50,839 bases of DNA from Verrucomicrobiota bacterium (GCA_028873125.1 JAGWMQ010000011.1:1-50839), one strand, 5' to 3'; counted from the first letter of the stretch, positions 1-13,087 are shown. Notes: generated by a model not told the origin, from the sequence alone. Made by a program: numbers and translations.

Positions 1-184
1 CGGTCTTGCCCTGGGCGTCGGTGGTCTGGACGATTTTCAGCCAGGTGCGGGAGTTGGCGTCTTCCTTGCCGATTTGGTAGCCCACCACCATGTTAGTCGC
101 CGACGGGGGGGCCGACTGCGCGAGGAGGGTTGAGGGGATGGAAATCAGGAGGATTCCGGTGAGAATCTGAGTGTTTCGTTTCAT
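1..184 (-). CDS. Secreted hypothetical protein, N-terminal part only
   Basis: The reading frame opens with ATG at 184 and runs off the left edge of the window after 61 codons. The N-terminus MKRNTQILTGILLISIPS followed by TLLAQSAPP is a good Sec signal peptide, with a likely cleavage after LLAQ or nearby. The visible mature part (GYQIGKEDANSRTWLKIVQ) matches no family I recognise, so no function is proposed. A purine-rich AGGAAG lies about 11 nt before the ATG on the coding strand. The gene runs in the same direction as the ABC ATPase upstream of it but is separated from it by a 267-bp spacer filled with tandem repeats, so it probably has its own promoter. Confidence 0.7.
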   Translation of the reverse strand, partial: MKRNTQILTGILLISIPSTLLAQSAPPSATNMVVGYQIGKEDANSRTWLKIVQTTDAQGKT

Positions 185-256
185 AACAGCCTTCGCTTCC
201 TGAGGGAACACTGCCAGTCAAGCAGAACCCAAGGAACCTGTCAACGGTTAATTGCC

Positions 257-449
257 GATGAAAGAACCCGCGGATCGAAGAAAGGAGGACGTTCATCGGA
301 AGAACGAAATCGCAGACCGGAAGAAAGAGGACGTTCATCGAAAGCAGGAAAACGCGGATTCAATGAGCGTTGACTATCATCGGAGGAATACGCTCGCGGT
401 TCGGGAGAACAACGACGTTCAGCGGAGCAACGTGGCGACGCTCAGGGGA
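257..449. repeat. Degenerate 42-bp tandem repeat, about 4.5 copies
   Basis: Four consecutive 42-bp units lie at 282-323, 324-365, 366-407 and 408-449, preceded by a partial unit from about 257. Units 1 and 2 agree at about 31 of 42 positions by eye. The heptamer acgttca recurs at the same phase in units 1, 2 and 4, with actatca in unit 3. Because 42 is divisible by 3, the plus strand can be read as 14-residue peptide repeats (ADRRKEDVHRKNEI, ADRKKEDVHRKQEN), but that frame runs straight into the antisense of the ABC gene and is probably not a gene. The array fills almost all the space between the two minus-strand genes. Confidence 0.75.
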
Positions 450-451
450 GA

Positions 452-1429
<978 letters not shown>

Positions 1430-1475
1430 GCTCGAAGTGTCGCGCGCCAGGCGCCGGGTGTCGAGTGCGGAGCTT

Positions 1476-2849
1476 TCAGCGCATCAACTGTTTTTCGAGG
1501 TAACGGACGATCTGGCGGACGTTGGCGTCCACGTCCATGCGGTTTTTGACGAGGCGGCAGGCGTGAAGGACGGTGCCGTGGTCGCGGCCGCCGAAGGCCT
1601 CGCCGATGTTGTTGAGGGAGCTTTCGGTCATCTCGCGGGACAGATACATGGCGATCTGGCGCGGGAAAGCGATGTTTTCGGGACGGCGTTTGCTGGTCAT
1701 GTCGGCCAGCCGGATGTCGAAATGTTCGGCGACCCTTTTCTGGATGAGCTCGATGCTGACGGTCAGCCGCCCTTCCTCATGGAGAATTTCGCGGAGCAGC
1801 CCTTCGACGACCTCGATGGTCAGTTTCCTGCCGGTGAGCGAGGCGTAGGAGGCGACGCGGATGAGGGCGCCTTCGAGGCGACGGATGTTGGTGCGGATGC
1901 GGTTGGCCAGGAAGTTCATGATGTCTTCCTGCAGCGTCACGCCCATGATCTGCGCCTTTTTGTTGAGGATGGCCAGGCGCATTTCAACGTCGGGCGGCTG
2001 CAAGTCGGTGACCAGCCCCCACTCGAAGCGCGAGACCAGGCGGTGTTCCAGTCCCTGGATTTCGCTGGCCGGGCGGTCGCAGGTCAGGACGATCTGCTTG
2101 TGCGCCTCGTGGAGGGCGTTGAAGGTGTGGAAAAATTCCTCCTGAATGCGCTCCTTGCCGGCCAGGAACTGGATGTCGTCAATCAACAGCACGTCGGTCT
2201 GGCGGTATTTCTTGCGGAACCGGGCGAGCAGGTTGTTTTGGATGCCGTCAATGTATTCGTTGGTGAATTTTTCCGAGGAGACGTAGGCCACGCGCGCGCC
2301 CTTGCGGCTGGCGGTCACGTGCCAGCCGATGGCGTGGAGCAGGTGCGTCTTGCCCAAGCCCACGCCGCCATAGAGGAACAGCGGGTTGTAGGATTTGCCG
2401 GGCGCCTGGGCGACGGCGAGAGCCGCGGCGTAGGCAAAATTATTGTTTGCGCCCACCACAAAGGTCTCGAAGGTGTTTTTGGGGTTGAAATTCAAGTCGC
2501 CGTGATGCGCGGCGCGTTCCGGCGGATGCGCGGACTCGGCGTTCCTTGTCTTGGCGGGCGGCGGCGCCGGAACCGCGGGCGGCGTGGCCGCTGCGGCGGG
2601 GACGGCAACTCTAAATTTGACCGGCAACTGTTTTCCCGTCACCGCCGCAATGGCGTCCTGAATAAGGCTGGAGTAATTGTCCTTGAGCCAGACTTCGCAG
2701 AATTCGTTGGCCACTTCCAGGACCACGCCGCTGGACTCCAACGCACTGGCGCGCAACGGCGCGAACCAAAGGTTGTAAGTGTCTGCGCTTAACTTGGAGC
2801 GGAGATGCCCTTGCGCCGAATGCCAAATTTTTTCTACCGAAAGTTGCAT
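1476..2849 (-). CDS. dnaA: Chromosomal replication initiator protein DnaA
   Basis: DnaA binds 9-mer boxes at the origin, melts it and loads the helicase. From the chosen ATG (2849) the protein has 457 residues. Domain I starts MQLSVEKIWHSAQGHLRSKL, a proline/alanine linker follows to about 120, and the AAA+ core carries Walker A GGVGLGKT at about 161-168 and Walker B VLLIDDIQF at about 220-228. The C-terminal DNA-binding domain IV holds the DnaA signature AFGGRDHGTVLHA. The frame stays open upstream with ATGs at 2927 (483 aa) and 2981 (501 aa), but the first 26-44 residues would precede the normal domain I start, so 2849 is preferred. No strong ribosome-binding site distinguishes the starts. 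dnaN, recF and rpmH are not next to it. Confidence 0.96.
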   Translation of the reverse strand: MQLSVEKIWHSAQGHLRSKLSADTYNLWFAPLRASALESSGVVLEVANEFCEVWLKDNYSSLIQDAIAAVTGKQLPVKFRVAVPAAAATPPAVPAPPPAKTRNAESAHPPERAAHHGDLNFNPKNTFETFVVGANNNFAYAAALAVAQAPGKSYNPLFLYGGVGLGKTHLLHAIGWHVTASRKGARVAYVSSEKFTNEYIDGIQNNLLARFRKKYRQTDVLLIDDIQFLAGKERIQEEFFHTFNALHEAHKQIVLTCDRPASEIQGLEHRLVSRFEWGLVTDLQPPDVEMRLAILNKKAQIMGVTLQEDIMNFLANRIRTNIRRLEGALIRVASYASLTGRKLTIEVVEGLLREILHEEGRLTVSIELIQKRVAEHFDIRLADMTSKRRPENIAFPRQIAMYLSREMTESSLNNIGEAFGGRDHGTVLHACRLVKNRMDVDANVRQIVRYLEKQLMR

Positions 2850-3240
2850 GGCTGACTGCCAAAATACCCCGTTCTCGGGTGATTTATTCACTTGCGTTTG
2901 AACCGGGACTTTAGCGCCGCTTTCCATCCGCCATGCGCCCACCCAAAAGCAACACCTTCGAATCGCGTCACCGCGGTCCACGCGTTGCCCCGTAAAAACC
3001 GCGTCAATAAATCAGCAAATTATTGGGTTTCAATTGCTTGTAAAAAGAAAATTCCTCACTGTTGTCGTGTCTGTCCATAAAATCAACACCCCGCCCAGCC
3101 GGTCCTGATGAACGGGAACGGTTTTACGAGAACGCGTCGAAACTTGCTAGCACAAAATGTTAACATTTATTCACGAGTTGTTCACAAGGGCCTTCCGGCT
3201 AATAAAATCAATGGTTTTAGGAATGGGATTGGCTGTCGCG
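2850..3240. other. dnaA upstream region, candidate oriC with DnaA-box-like 9-mers
   Basis: This 391-bp gene-free stretch between dnaA and glnB is visibly more AT-rich than its surroundings, especially about 3005-3060 and 3155-3215. It holds four 9-mers one mismatch from TTATNCACA: TTATTCACT at 2884-2892, TTATTCACG at 3167-3175 and TTGTTCACA at 3178-3186 on the plus strand, and TGTCCATAA at 3072-3080 in reverse. The pair at 3167 and 3178 is spaced 11 bp start to start. Such sites beside dnaA may form the origin or only serve dnaA autoregulation. If dnaA starts at one of the earlier ATGs, the 2884 site falls inside the gene. GC skew was not computed. Confidence 0.4.
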
Positions 3241-3738
<498 letters not shown>

Positions 3739-3747
3739 TTAACTGAT

Positions 3748-5109
<1,362 letters not shown>

Positions 5110-5159
5110 CGAATTTGTTGGCCCGGAGGGGATTTTTTTGATTCCATGTCCAGCGTGCG

Positions 5160-6125
<966 letters not shown>

Positions 6126-6152
6126 CCCGATGAAGACGGGGGGCGCGATTCA

Positions 6153-6908
6153 ATGAAAATCTTCTGGACGTTGGCGCGGCGCGAACTGGCCGCCTATTTC
6201 CTTTCGGTGACGGGATATGTCATCATCGCCGCGGCGGCGTTTTTGATCGGCTTGAGTTTTGTCGTGCTCATCAACGGCCTCGGAAACCAGCCATCCCCGG
6301 TGCCGGTGACGGAGTTGTTCTATCAGACCCCGTACTTCTGGTTGATCGTGCTGCTGGCGGCGCCGGTCATCACGATGCGGCTGTTCGCGCTGGAGAAGTT
6401 TTCCGGCACATTCGAGACCCTGATGACTGCGCCGGTGGGTGACGTGCAGGTCGTCGCCGCCAAATTCACGGCGGCCATTGTTTTTTACCTGGTCATGTGG
6501 CTGCCCCTGCTCGCCTGCCTGTTCGTCGTCAGCCGCTTCACCGATCAACAGGGCACGCTCGACGCCGGGACGATCGGCGGGATGTTTCTGGGGGTCTTTC
6601 TGGTCGGCTGTTTGTTTCTGGCGGCGGGGTGCTTCACGTCGGCGCTGACGCGCAGCCAGATGGCGGCGGCCATGGTTGCCTTCGTGCTGGGTGTCAGCCT
6701 TTTTTCGTTCGGCTTCCTGGCCCGGGCCATTCCGGCGGGGGCGCCGCAATGGGAATCGCAGGTGATCGGATACTTTGACTTGTTCGACCAGATCAACGAT
6801 CTGGCGCGCGGCGTGGTGGACACGCGGGCCGTGATTCTGTACACCAGCCTAGCGTTTTTCTTCCTGTTTCTGACCTTGCGCGTCGTGGAAAGCCGCCGCT
6901 GGAAGTAA
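6153..6908 (+). CDS. ABC-2 type permease, GldF-like
   Basis: A 251-residue integral membrane protein with about six hydrophobic segments (for example YVIIAAAAFLIGLSFVVLI, YFWLIVLLAAPVITMRLFA, IVFYLVMWLPLLACLFVV and ILYTSLAFFFLFLTLRVVE). The motif TMRLFALEKFSGTFETLMTAP (core EKFSGTFETL) after the second segment is characteristic of ABC-2 permeases in GldF-type systems. It starts 27 bp after the ATPase gene and ends 5 bp before the GldG-like gene, so the three are almost certainly one operon and one complex in the inner membrane. Confidence 0.9.
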   Translation: MKIFWTLARRELAAYFLSVTGYVIIAAAAFLIGLSFVVLINGLGNQPSPVPVTELFYQTPYFWLIVLLAAPVITMRLFALEKFSGTFETLMTAPVGDVQVVAAKFTAAIVFYLVMWLPLLACLFVVSRFTDQQGTLDAGTIGGMFLGVFLVGCLFLAAGCFTSALTRSQMAAAMVAFVLGVSLFSFGFLARAIPAGAPQWESQVIGYFDLFDQINDLARGVVDTRAVILYTSLAFFFLFLTLRVVESRRWK

Positions 6909-6913
6909 ACCGC

Positions 6914-8401
6914 ATGGAGGCCGATCCCAAAACGAAATCCAGTTTCTCCCCGCATCGCCGGTGGCGGATCGGTTGCGACCTCCTGGTGCGGACCGCGGCG
7001 GTGCTGGCGGTGGTGGTCATGGCCAACTACCTGGGCGCGCAGCTTTTTCACCGGTTTTATCTGAGTGCGCAAACCAGCGTCCATTTGTCCCTGCGCACCA
7101 TCAGCGTGCTGCATTCGCTGACGAATCGGGTGACGGTGACGTTGTATTACGACAAGGACGACGACATGTTCCCGACCGTGAAGGAATTGCTGGAGGCCTA
7201 CCGCGACGTCAACCCGCAGATTTCGCTGCGAGTGGTGGATTACACGCGCGATGCCGGCGAGGCCGAAAAGCTCAAGGCCAAATACGGTCTCTTCCAGTCG
7301 CCCGCCTATCCGAACGGTCCGCCCCAGAAGAACCTCATCATCTTTGACTGCGGCGGCCGGTTCAAGGTCGTCCCGGGCGCCGCCCTGGCCCAATACACCC
7401 TCGAATTGGTCAACCCCAAGGACCGCGAGTTTCGGAAGAAGCCGGAGGCGTTTCTGGGCGAGGAATGGTTCACCGCGGCGCTGCTGGCGATCACGAATCC
7501 CAAACCCTTCAAGGCCTATTACGTGCAAGGCGAAGGGGAGCCGGCGCTGGACGACTCAAGCGACACGGGCTATGTGAAATTTGCCTCGGTGCTGCGGGAA
7601 AATTACATTGACGTGGAGCCGCTCCGGTTGACCGGGGCCAGCCCCGTGCCGGCGGATTGCGACCTGCTCATCATCGCCGGCGCCCGAATGGCGTTTTCCC
7701 CCGACCAGCTCCGGCAAATTGACCAATACCTCTCGCAAGGCGGACGGCTCTTGGCCTTGTTCGACTACTGGTCCCTGCAAAGGCCCAGCGGCCTCGGAGA
7801 CCTGCTGGCGCGCTACGGCGTGAACGTGGGCCGGGATGTCGTGCGTGACCCGAACAGTCCCTTGTCCTACTGCGTGATCGTTTCGTCCTTCAGCCAGCAT
7901 CCCGTCGTTAATCCGCTCATGAACCTGGCGCTGCAAATGGTCATGCCGCGACCCATCGGTCGCACGACCTCGGCCAGCGGCCCGGCCGACGCGCCAAAGG
8001 TTCAGGAAATCGCCTTTTCCGGCCCCGATTCGGTGCTGGCCGGCGCACGGGGCGCGCCACCCCGGGCGTACCCGCTGATCGCTGCCGTTGAACAACCGAA
8101 CGCGGTCAAGGGCGTCGCTCCCGCGCGGGATGCCCCGCGCCTGGTCGTGGCCGGCGACGCGTTCTTTCTCGACAACCAGATGATCGCTGCGGGCGCCAAC
8201 CGCGACTTTCTGGGTTACGCCGTCAACTGGCTGCTGGACCGCCCCGCGCTCCTCAAAGGCATCGGTCCGCGCCCGGTGACCGAATACCGGCTGGTGATGA
8301 CCCGGACCCAGCAAAACGACATTCGCTGGCTGCTGCTGGCCGCGCTGCCGGGCGCGGTCCTGCTGCTGGGCGGCCTGGTCTGGCTGGTGCGAAGGAAGTG
8401 A
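6914..8401 (+). CDS. GldG-like ABC transporter auxiliary protein
   Basis: A 495-residue protein anchored at both ends: an N-terminal membrane segment (VRTAAVLAVVVMANYLGAQLF) and a C-terminal one (LLLAALPGAVLLLGGLVWLV) followed by RRK. The large region between them begins LYYDKDDDMFPTVKELLEAY and contains the thioredoxin-like and GATase-like parts seen in the ABC_transp_aux/GldG family (YYVQGEGEPALDD, CDLLIIAGARMAF). It is expected to sit in the periplasmic face of the transporter complex. Its stop codon overlaps the ATG of the next gene in a TGATG arrangement at 8399-8403, indicating translational coupling. Confidence 0.85.
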   Translation: MEADPKTKSSFSPHRRWRIGCDLLVRTAAVLAVVVMANYLGAQLFHRFYLSAQTSVHLSLRTISVLHSLTNRVTVTLYYDKDDDMFPTVKELLEAYRDVNPQISLRVVDYTRDAGEAEKLKAKYGLFQSPAYPNGPPQKNLIIFDCGGRFKVVPGAALAQYTLELVNPKDREFRKKPEAFLGEEWFTAALLAITNPKPFKAYYVQGEGEPALDDSSDTGYVKFASVLRENYIDVEPLRLTGASPVPADCDLLIIAGARMAFSPDQLRQIDQYLSQGGRLLALFDYWSLQRPSGLGDLLARYGVNVGRDVVRDPNSPLSYCVIVSSFSQHPVVNPLMNLALQMVMPRPIGRTTSASGPADAPKVQEIAFSGPDSVLAGARGAPPRAYPLIAAVEQPNAVKGVAPARDAPRLVVAGDAFFLDNQMIAAGANRDFLGYAVNWLLDRPALLKGIGPRPVTEYRLVMTRTQQNDIRWLLLAALPGAVLLLGGLVWLVRRK

Positions 8402-10203
8402 TGAACTCAAAGTCCACCGGAACCTGGCTGTTGCTTGCCGCGGCGATGTTTGTGGGCGTCGTCCTCGTGGACCATTTTCTGCATCGCGCTCCCGCCGCGC
8501 CCAAGCCGCTGCTGTCCGACTTGCGGCCGGCGGAGGTGACGAGCGTCCAGGTCATTCCCGCCGCCGCGCCCGAAATCCAGGCCGATTGCTCCAATGGCGT
8601 GTGGAATCTCGTCAAACCAATCTCCTATCCGGCGCAGTCGGCGGCCGTCGGCGCGCTCCTCGACGCTTTGCAACGTCTAAAGCCCGCCAGCCGCATCAAC
8701 GCCAGTGAACTGAGCCACCACGCCGACGCCAACGCCGAATTCGGTTTTGCCAATCCGTTGTCCCTTGTGTTGCGACAGGGGCAGGACCAGTGGCGGGTGC
8801 TGGTCGGCCGCAAAACTGCTCCCGGCGACCAGGTCTATTTGCGTGTGGTGGGAGTCGAAGGGGTGTTTGTAGCCGACGCCAACTGGCTCAAGTTCATTCC
8901 GCGCACCGCCAACGACTGGCGGGACACGTCGCTGGTGGAGACCGAGGCTCGCGCCTTCGATTGGATCGTGGTGACCAACAACACCCGGACCACCGGCAAT
9001 CAGCCGCGGGTCCTTGAACTTCAACGGAACCCGACAAACCACTTGTGGCGCATGATCCAGCCCCTGCCCGCCCGCGCCAACAACGATCTCATCAACCAGG
9101 CGCTCCAAAACCTGCAAACCGCGCGCGTCACGCAATTTGTCACCGACGATCCCGGCGCGGATTTGAGCGCCTACGGACTGCAGCCGGCCAGCCTGGATTT
9201 GTGGCTGGGCCGCGGCACCAATCTGGTTGCCGGTCTGCGATTGGGCCGCAGCCAGACGAATGATTCCTCGCAGATTTTCGCCAAATGCGAGGACTGGAAG
9301 ACGATCATGACGACCGCCCGCGACCCGTTGTCGCCCTGGTATGGGCCGGTCAACGATTTTCGCGACCCGTATCTGCTCGACCTGACCGCGCCGGTTGCTG
9401 AAATCAGCGTGCGCGGCGCCCGCAATTTCACCTTGCAACGGCACGGCACGAACTGGCAGGCGGCCGGCGAGACCTTCCCCGTGGACAGCGGGCTGGTGCA
9501 GCAATTCATCCAGGCCCTTGCCCGGCTGCGCATCTCCGACTTTGTCAAGGACGTGGTGACCCAGCCGGACCTGGCCGCCTACGGACTCACCAATCCCGTG
9601 CGCGAGATCACCCTCCGCTCGGCGCTGGGCGACACCAACGCAATCATCGCCCGGCTGTTGTTCGGCGCGACACGGACCAACGAGGTGTTCGTCCGCCGCG
9701 CCGACGAGGATTACGTCTATGCCATCGCCTCGAACGACCTCAGCCGATTGCCCGAGGCCGGCTGGCAATTTCGGGAGCGGCGCATCTGGAATTTTGGCGA
9801 CAACGACGTCAAGGAGATCACCATTCACCAGAACGGCAAGACGCGCCAACTCATCCGCAACAGCCCGAACCAATGGTCGCTGGCGCCCGGCTCCCAAGGC
9901 ATCATCAACCCGCCGGCCCTCGAGGAAACCGCCTACCGCCTCGGCCAGATGGACGCCTACGGCGGCTGGGTCGCGCACGATGTGACCAACGCGGCGCCCT
10001 ATGGCTTCAAGCCGGACAATCTTTCCATCACCGTCGCGCTCAAGGACGGAAAGCGCTGCACGGTGGATTTTGGCGGCCTGCTCCCGCCCGAAACCGTGCT
10101 GGCCTCCGTCGCTCTCGACGGCGAGCGATGGATCTTTATTTTTCCACCGACGCTTTACCAACTGGTCATGAGTTATCTCACCATTCCGGCGAACGTTCCC
10201 TGA
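8401..10203 (+). CDS. DUF4340 domain-containing membrane-anchored protein
   Basis: A 600-residue protein starting at ATG 8401 inside the TGATG overlap (a GTG at 8398 is in frame but less likely). One N-terminal membrane anchor (TGTWLLLAAAMFVGVVLV) is followed by a long periplasmic region made of repeated DUF4340-type units, recognised by repeated pieces such as ADLSAYGLQPASLDLWLG and PDLAAYGLTNPVREITL. DUF4340 proteins regularly accompany GldA/F/G-type ABC transporters; their biochemical role is not known. The gene ends 1 bp before the next start, so it is in the middle of a five-gene operon. Confidence 0.85.
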   Translation: MNSKSTGTWLLLAAAMFVGVVLVDHFLHRAPAAPKPLLSDLRPAEVTSVQVIPAAAPEIQADCSNGVWNLVKPISYPAQSAAVGALLDALQRLKPASRINASELSHHADANAEFGFANPLSLVLRQGQDQWRVLVGRKTAPGDQVYLRVVGVEGVFVADANWLKFIPRTANDWRDTSLVETEARAFDWIVVTNNTRTTGNQPRVLELQRNPTNHLWRMIQPLPARANNDLINQALQNLQTARVTQFVTDDPGADLSAYGLQPASLDLWLGRGTNLVAGLRLGRSQTNDSSQIFAKCEDWKTIMTTARDPLSPWYGPVNDFRDPYLLDLTAPVAEISVRGARNFTLQRHGTNWQAAGETFPVDSGLVQQFIQALARLRISDFVKDVVTQPDLAAYGLTNPVREITLRSALGDTNAIIARLLFGATRTNEVFVRRADEDYVYAIASNDLSRLPEAGWQFRERRIWNFGDNDVKEITIHQNGKTRQLIRNSPNQWSLAPGSQGIINPPALEETAYRLGQMDAYGGWVAHDVTNAAPYGFKPDNLSITVALKDGKRCTVDFGGLLPPETVLASVALDGERWIFIFPPTLYQLVMSYLTIPANVP

Positions 10204-10204
10204 T

Positions 10205-13087
10205 ATGCCTTCGCAACCGGGCTTCTGGCGGAAATGCCGCGTGTGTTTCCGCTGGTTTCGCATCAGCGTCCTGGCTTTGGTGCTGGCCCTGCTAGGCTGT
10301 GCATTCTGGCTCAACCGCATTGGCCTGCCGGATTTTCTGAAAGATGCCCTCGTCCAATCGTTGCGCGCGCGCGGTGTCGAGGTCCAGTTCACCCGCCTGC
10401 GCTGGCGTTTTGTCCGCGGGCTGGTCGCCGAAGACGTCCGCCTCGGCCTCACGGCGGCAACCGGGAGTCCGACTTTTTTCGTTCACGAAGCGCAACTGCG
10501 CCTGGATTATCGCGCCTTGCTGGGCCGGCATCTCCAGGTGGAAGGGCTGATCCTGCGCGACGGCCAATTCACCTGGCCCATCCTCGAAAGCAACGCCCCG
10601 CCGCGTTCCCTGACTCTCGACCACCTCCAGACCGATTTGCGGTTCCAGACCAATGGCACCTGGTCTCTCGACCATTTTCAGGCTGATTTCGCCGGCGCCA
10701 GGCTCACGCTTTCCGGCGAGGTTGCTCACGCCTCGCTTATCCGCCGCTGGCCCATTTTTCACCCCAGCCACGGCGCCGCGGGCGCGGTCTGGCAGGCCCG
10801 ACTGCGCCAATTCTCCGACGCCCTCGACCAGATTCACTTCCAGAGCGCGCCGGATCTGAACTTCTCGATCCACGGTGACGCGCGCGATTTGAATTCCTTT
10901 CGACTCCGGCTCACCCTCAACGCGTCCGGCGCGGACACGCCGTGGGGCCGGGTGCAGCAAGGCCGGTTGTTGGTGCGGGTTGCCCCGGCGCCAACCGCGG
11001 GAACGCAGGCCACAGCGCTGCTGGCCACAGACGATGCCGACACCCCGTGGTGCCGCGTGCGCCGCGGCCGGCTGATCGTGCGAATCAGTTCCGTTCCCGC
11101 CCATCCGCCGCACGCCACGCTGCGCCTGGAGGCCGACGACGCCAGAAGCAGGTGGGCTGGCGCGCGCCACCTCGAGTTGGAGGCCGGCATTGTCCGGGGA
11201 ACTTCCAACGGGCCGTCGGCCGGCACCGCTTGGGGCGCTTGGGCCAAAATCCAGCCGTATCGGTTCGACTGGACCGCGCAATGCACCCAACTGCGGTCGG
11301 AAAAGGTCAATGCCGACACGGTGGCCTGTGACGGCAACTGGTCGGCGCCGGAACTGAGGCTGACCCGTTTGTCCGCCGATTTGGGTGGCGGCAGGCTCGA
11401 CGCCCGGGGACGTTTGAACGTCGTCACCCGGCGGTTCAACTTCACCAATTCCTCCTCCTTTGATCTCAACGCGATTGCCGGACTGCTCACCGAAAAAACC
11501 CGTCTCTGGCTCGCGCGATTTTCCTGGGCGCAACCGCCGCGGCTGCGGGCCGGCGGCTCGTTGACGCTGCCCGCCTGGACCAACTGCGCTCCGGACTGGC
11601 GCGGGCAGGTGCAGCCCACCGAGCGGCTGGCCGGCTCCTTTGAACTGGGGCGAGGCTCGTTCGACCGCGTCCCGTTCGACTCCGCACGGAGCAGTTTTTC
11701 ATATTCCAACCTTGTCTGGCAACTGCCGGACCTGGCTGTCGCGCAACCAGAAGGCCTGATCCAACTGGCGGGCACCGAGGACGACCGGACGAAGTTTTAT
11801 CACTGGCACGTGCGCGGGGCGCTGGATCCGGCGGTCCTCCGTCCGCAGTTCGAGACCCGCAAAGCCCGGCATGCCCTGAACCTCTTCACTTCCACGCAGC
11901 CGGCGCGGGTTGACGCAGACGTTTGGGGACGGCTGTATGATTACGACAGCATCGGCGCGCGCGGGCGCATTGCCTTGACGAATTTCACCTTTCGTGGCGA
12001 AGCGGCGGACTATTTCGAGTCCGCCGCCGCTTACACCAACCGGGTGTTGCAATGCTTTCAGCCCGACCTCCGGCGCGGCGGCGAGCGTCTGACGGCGGAT
12101 GGCATCACGGTGGACTTCAACGCCCAACGCATTTATTTCACCAACGGCTTCAGCACCGCCGAACCCCAGGCCGTGGCGCGCGCCATCGGGCCGAAAGTCG
12201 GCAGCGCCCTGGCGCCGTATCATTTCTTGCAGCCGCCGACGGTGCGGGTGAGCGGCTACGCGCCTCTGCGCGGCGACGAAGACGCCGATTTGCGTTTTGA
12301 CGTGGACGGCGGACCGTTGAACTGGCTCAAGCTCAAGGCCGCGCACGTCAGCGGCGAGGCGCGCTGGCTGGGGCACACGCTGATCCTGACGAACCTGACG
12401 GCATCGCTTTACGGCGGAAACGGCGGCGGTTCGGCCCTGTTTCATTTTCATCCCCCGCGCGACGGGGCGGAGTTTCAATTCAGCGCCGGCGTCACCAATG
12501 TGGACGTGCACCGGCTCGCGTCGGAACTGGCTTCGCCCAGCAATCACCTGGAAGGCGTGTTGGCTGGAAGACTGGTCGTGACCCGCGGCGACACTCAGGA
12601 TTGGCGGACTTGGAACGGGCGCGGCTCCGCGGACTTGCGGAACGGATTGCTCTGGGACATTCCCATCTTCGGCATTTTGTCGGTGCCGCTGAATACCATC
12701 GTCCCGGGCCTGGGCAGCAGCCGGGCGACGGACGCCTCGGCCCAGTTTGTCCTGACCAACGGCGTGATCTTCTCGGACAAGCTCGAAGTCCGTTCCACGC
12801 TCATGCGGCTCGATTACGCCGGCAGCGTGGATTTGACGGGCGAGGTCAACGCCCGCGCCACCGCGCGACTGCTGCGCAACACCTGGGTGATCGGCCCGCT
12901 CATCAGCACGGCGCTGTGGCCCGTAAGCAAATTGTTTGAATACCGGATCACCGGCACACTCGAGGCCCCTCACAGCGAGCCGCTGGTTCCCTACCTCCCG
13001 CAAATCCTGCTCTGGCCGCTGCACCCGATCCGCAGCATCGAGGAATTGTTTCCCTCCAACACCGCGACCAACGCGCCGGGCCGCTGA
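10205..13087 (+). CDS. AsmA-like (YhdP/TamB-type) membrane-anchored protein
   Basis: A 960-residue protein with one N-terminal membrane segment at about 19-36 and a very long periplasmic body with alternating beta-strand pattern. The C-terminal part (SADLRNGLLWDIPIFGILSV through RLDYAGSVDLTGEVNARATA and RITGTLEAPHSEP) is the AsmA-like C-terminal region found in YhdP, TamB and related proteins, which form long hydrophobic-groove bridges for lipid traffic between inner and outer membranes. Around residues 240-330 the motif DTPWGRVQQGRLLVRV recurs as DTPWCRVRRGRLIVRI and a weaker third copy. It is translated 1 bp after the DUF4340 gene, which suggests a link between the ABC complex and envelope lipid handling. 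That link is inference. Confidence 0.75.
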   Translation: MPSQPGFWRKCRVCFRWFRISVLALVLALLGCAFWLNRIGLPDFLKDALVQSLRARGVEVQFTRLRWRFVRGLVAEDVRLGLTAATGSPTFFVHEAQLRLDYRALLGRHLQVEGLILRDGQFTWPILESNAPPRSLTLDHLQTDLRFQTNGTWSLDHFQADFAGARLTLSGEVAHASLIRRWPIFHPSHGAAGAVWQARLRQFSDALDQIHFQSAPDLNFSIHGDARDLNSFRLRLTLNASGADTPWGRVQQGRLLVRVAPAPTAGTQATALLATDDADTPWCRVRRGRLIVRISSVPAHPPHATLRLEADDARSRWAGARHLELEAGIVRGTSNGPSAGTAWGAWAKIQPYRFDWTAQCTQLRSEKVNADTVACDGNWSAPELRLTRLSADLGGGRLDARGRLNVVTRRFNFTNSSSFDLNAIAGLLTEKTRLWLARFSWAQPPRLRAGGSLTLPAWTNCAPDWRGQVQPTERLAGSFELGRGSFDRVPFDSARSSFSYSNLVWQLPDLAVAQPEGLIQLAGTEDDRTKFYHWHVRGALDPAVLRPQFETRKARHALNLFTSTQPARVDADVWGRLYDYDSIGARGRIALTNFTFRGEAADYFESAAAYTNRVLQCFQPDLRRGGERLTADGITVDFNAQRIYFTNGFSTAEPQAVARAIGPKVGSALAPYHFLQPPTVRVSGYAPLRGDEDADLRFDVDGGPLNWLKLKAAHVSGEARWLGHTLILTNLTASLYGGNGGGSALFHFHPPRDGAEFQFSAGVTNVDVHRLASELASPSNHLEGVLAGRLVVTRGDTQDWRTWNGRGSADLRNGLLWDIPIFGILSVPLNTIVPGLGSSRATDASAQFVLTNGVIFSDKLEVRSTLMRLDYAGSVDLTGEVNARATARLLRNTWVIGPLISTALWPVSKLFEYRITGTLEAPHSEPLVPYLPQILLWPLHPIRSIEELFPSNTATNAPGR

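Noticed and set aside
282-449. CRISPR array
   Set aside because: The repeats are degenerate and contiguous with no unique spacers, and no cas gene is present. The same holds for the 7- and 8-bp arrays elsewhere.
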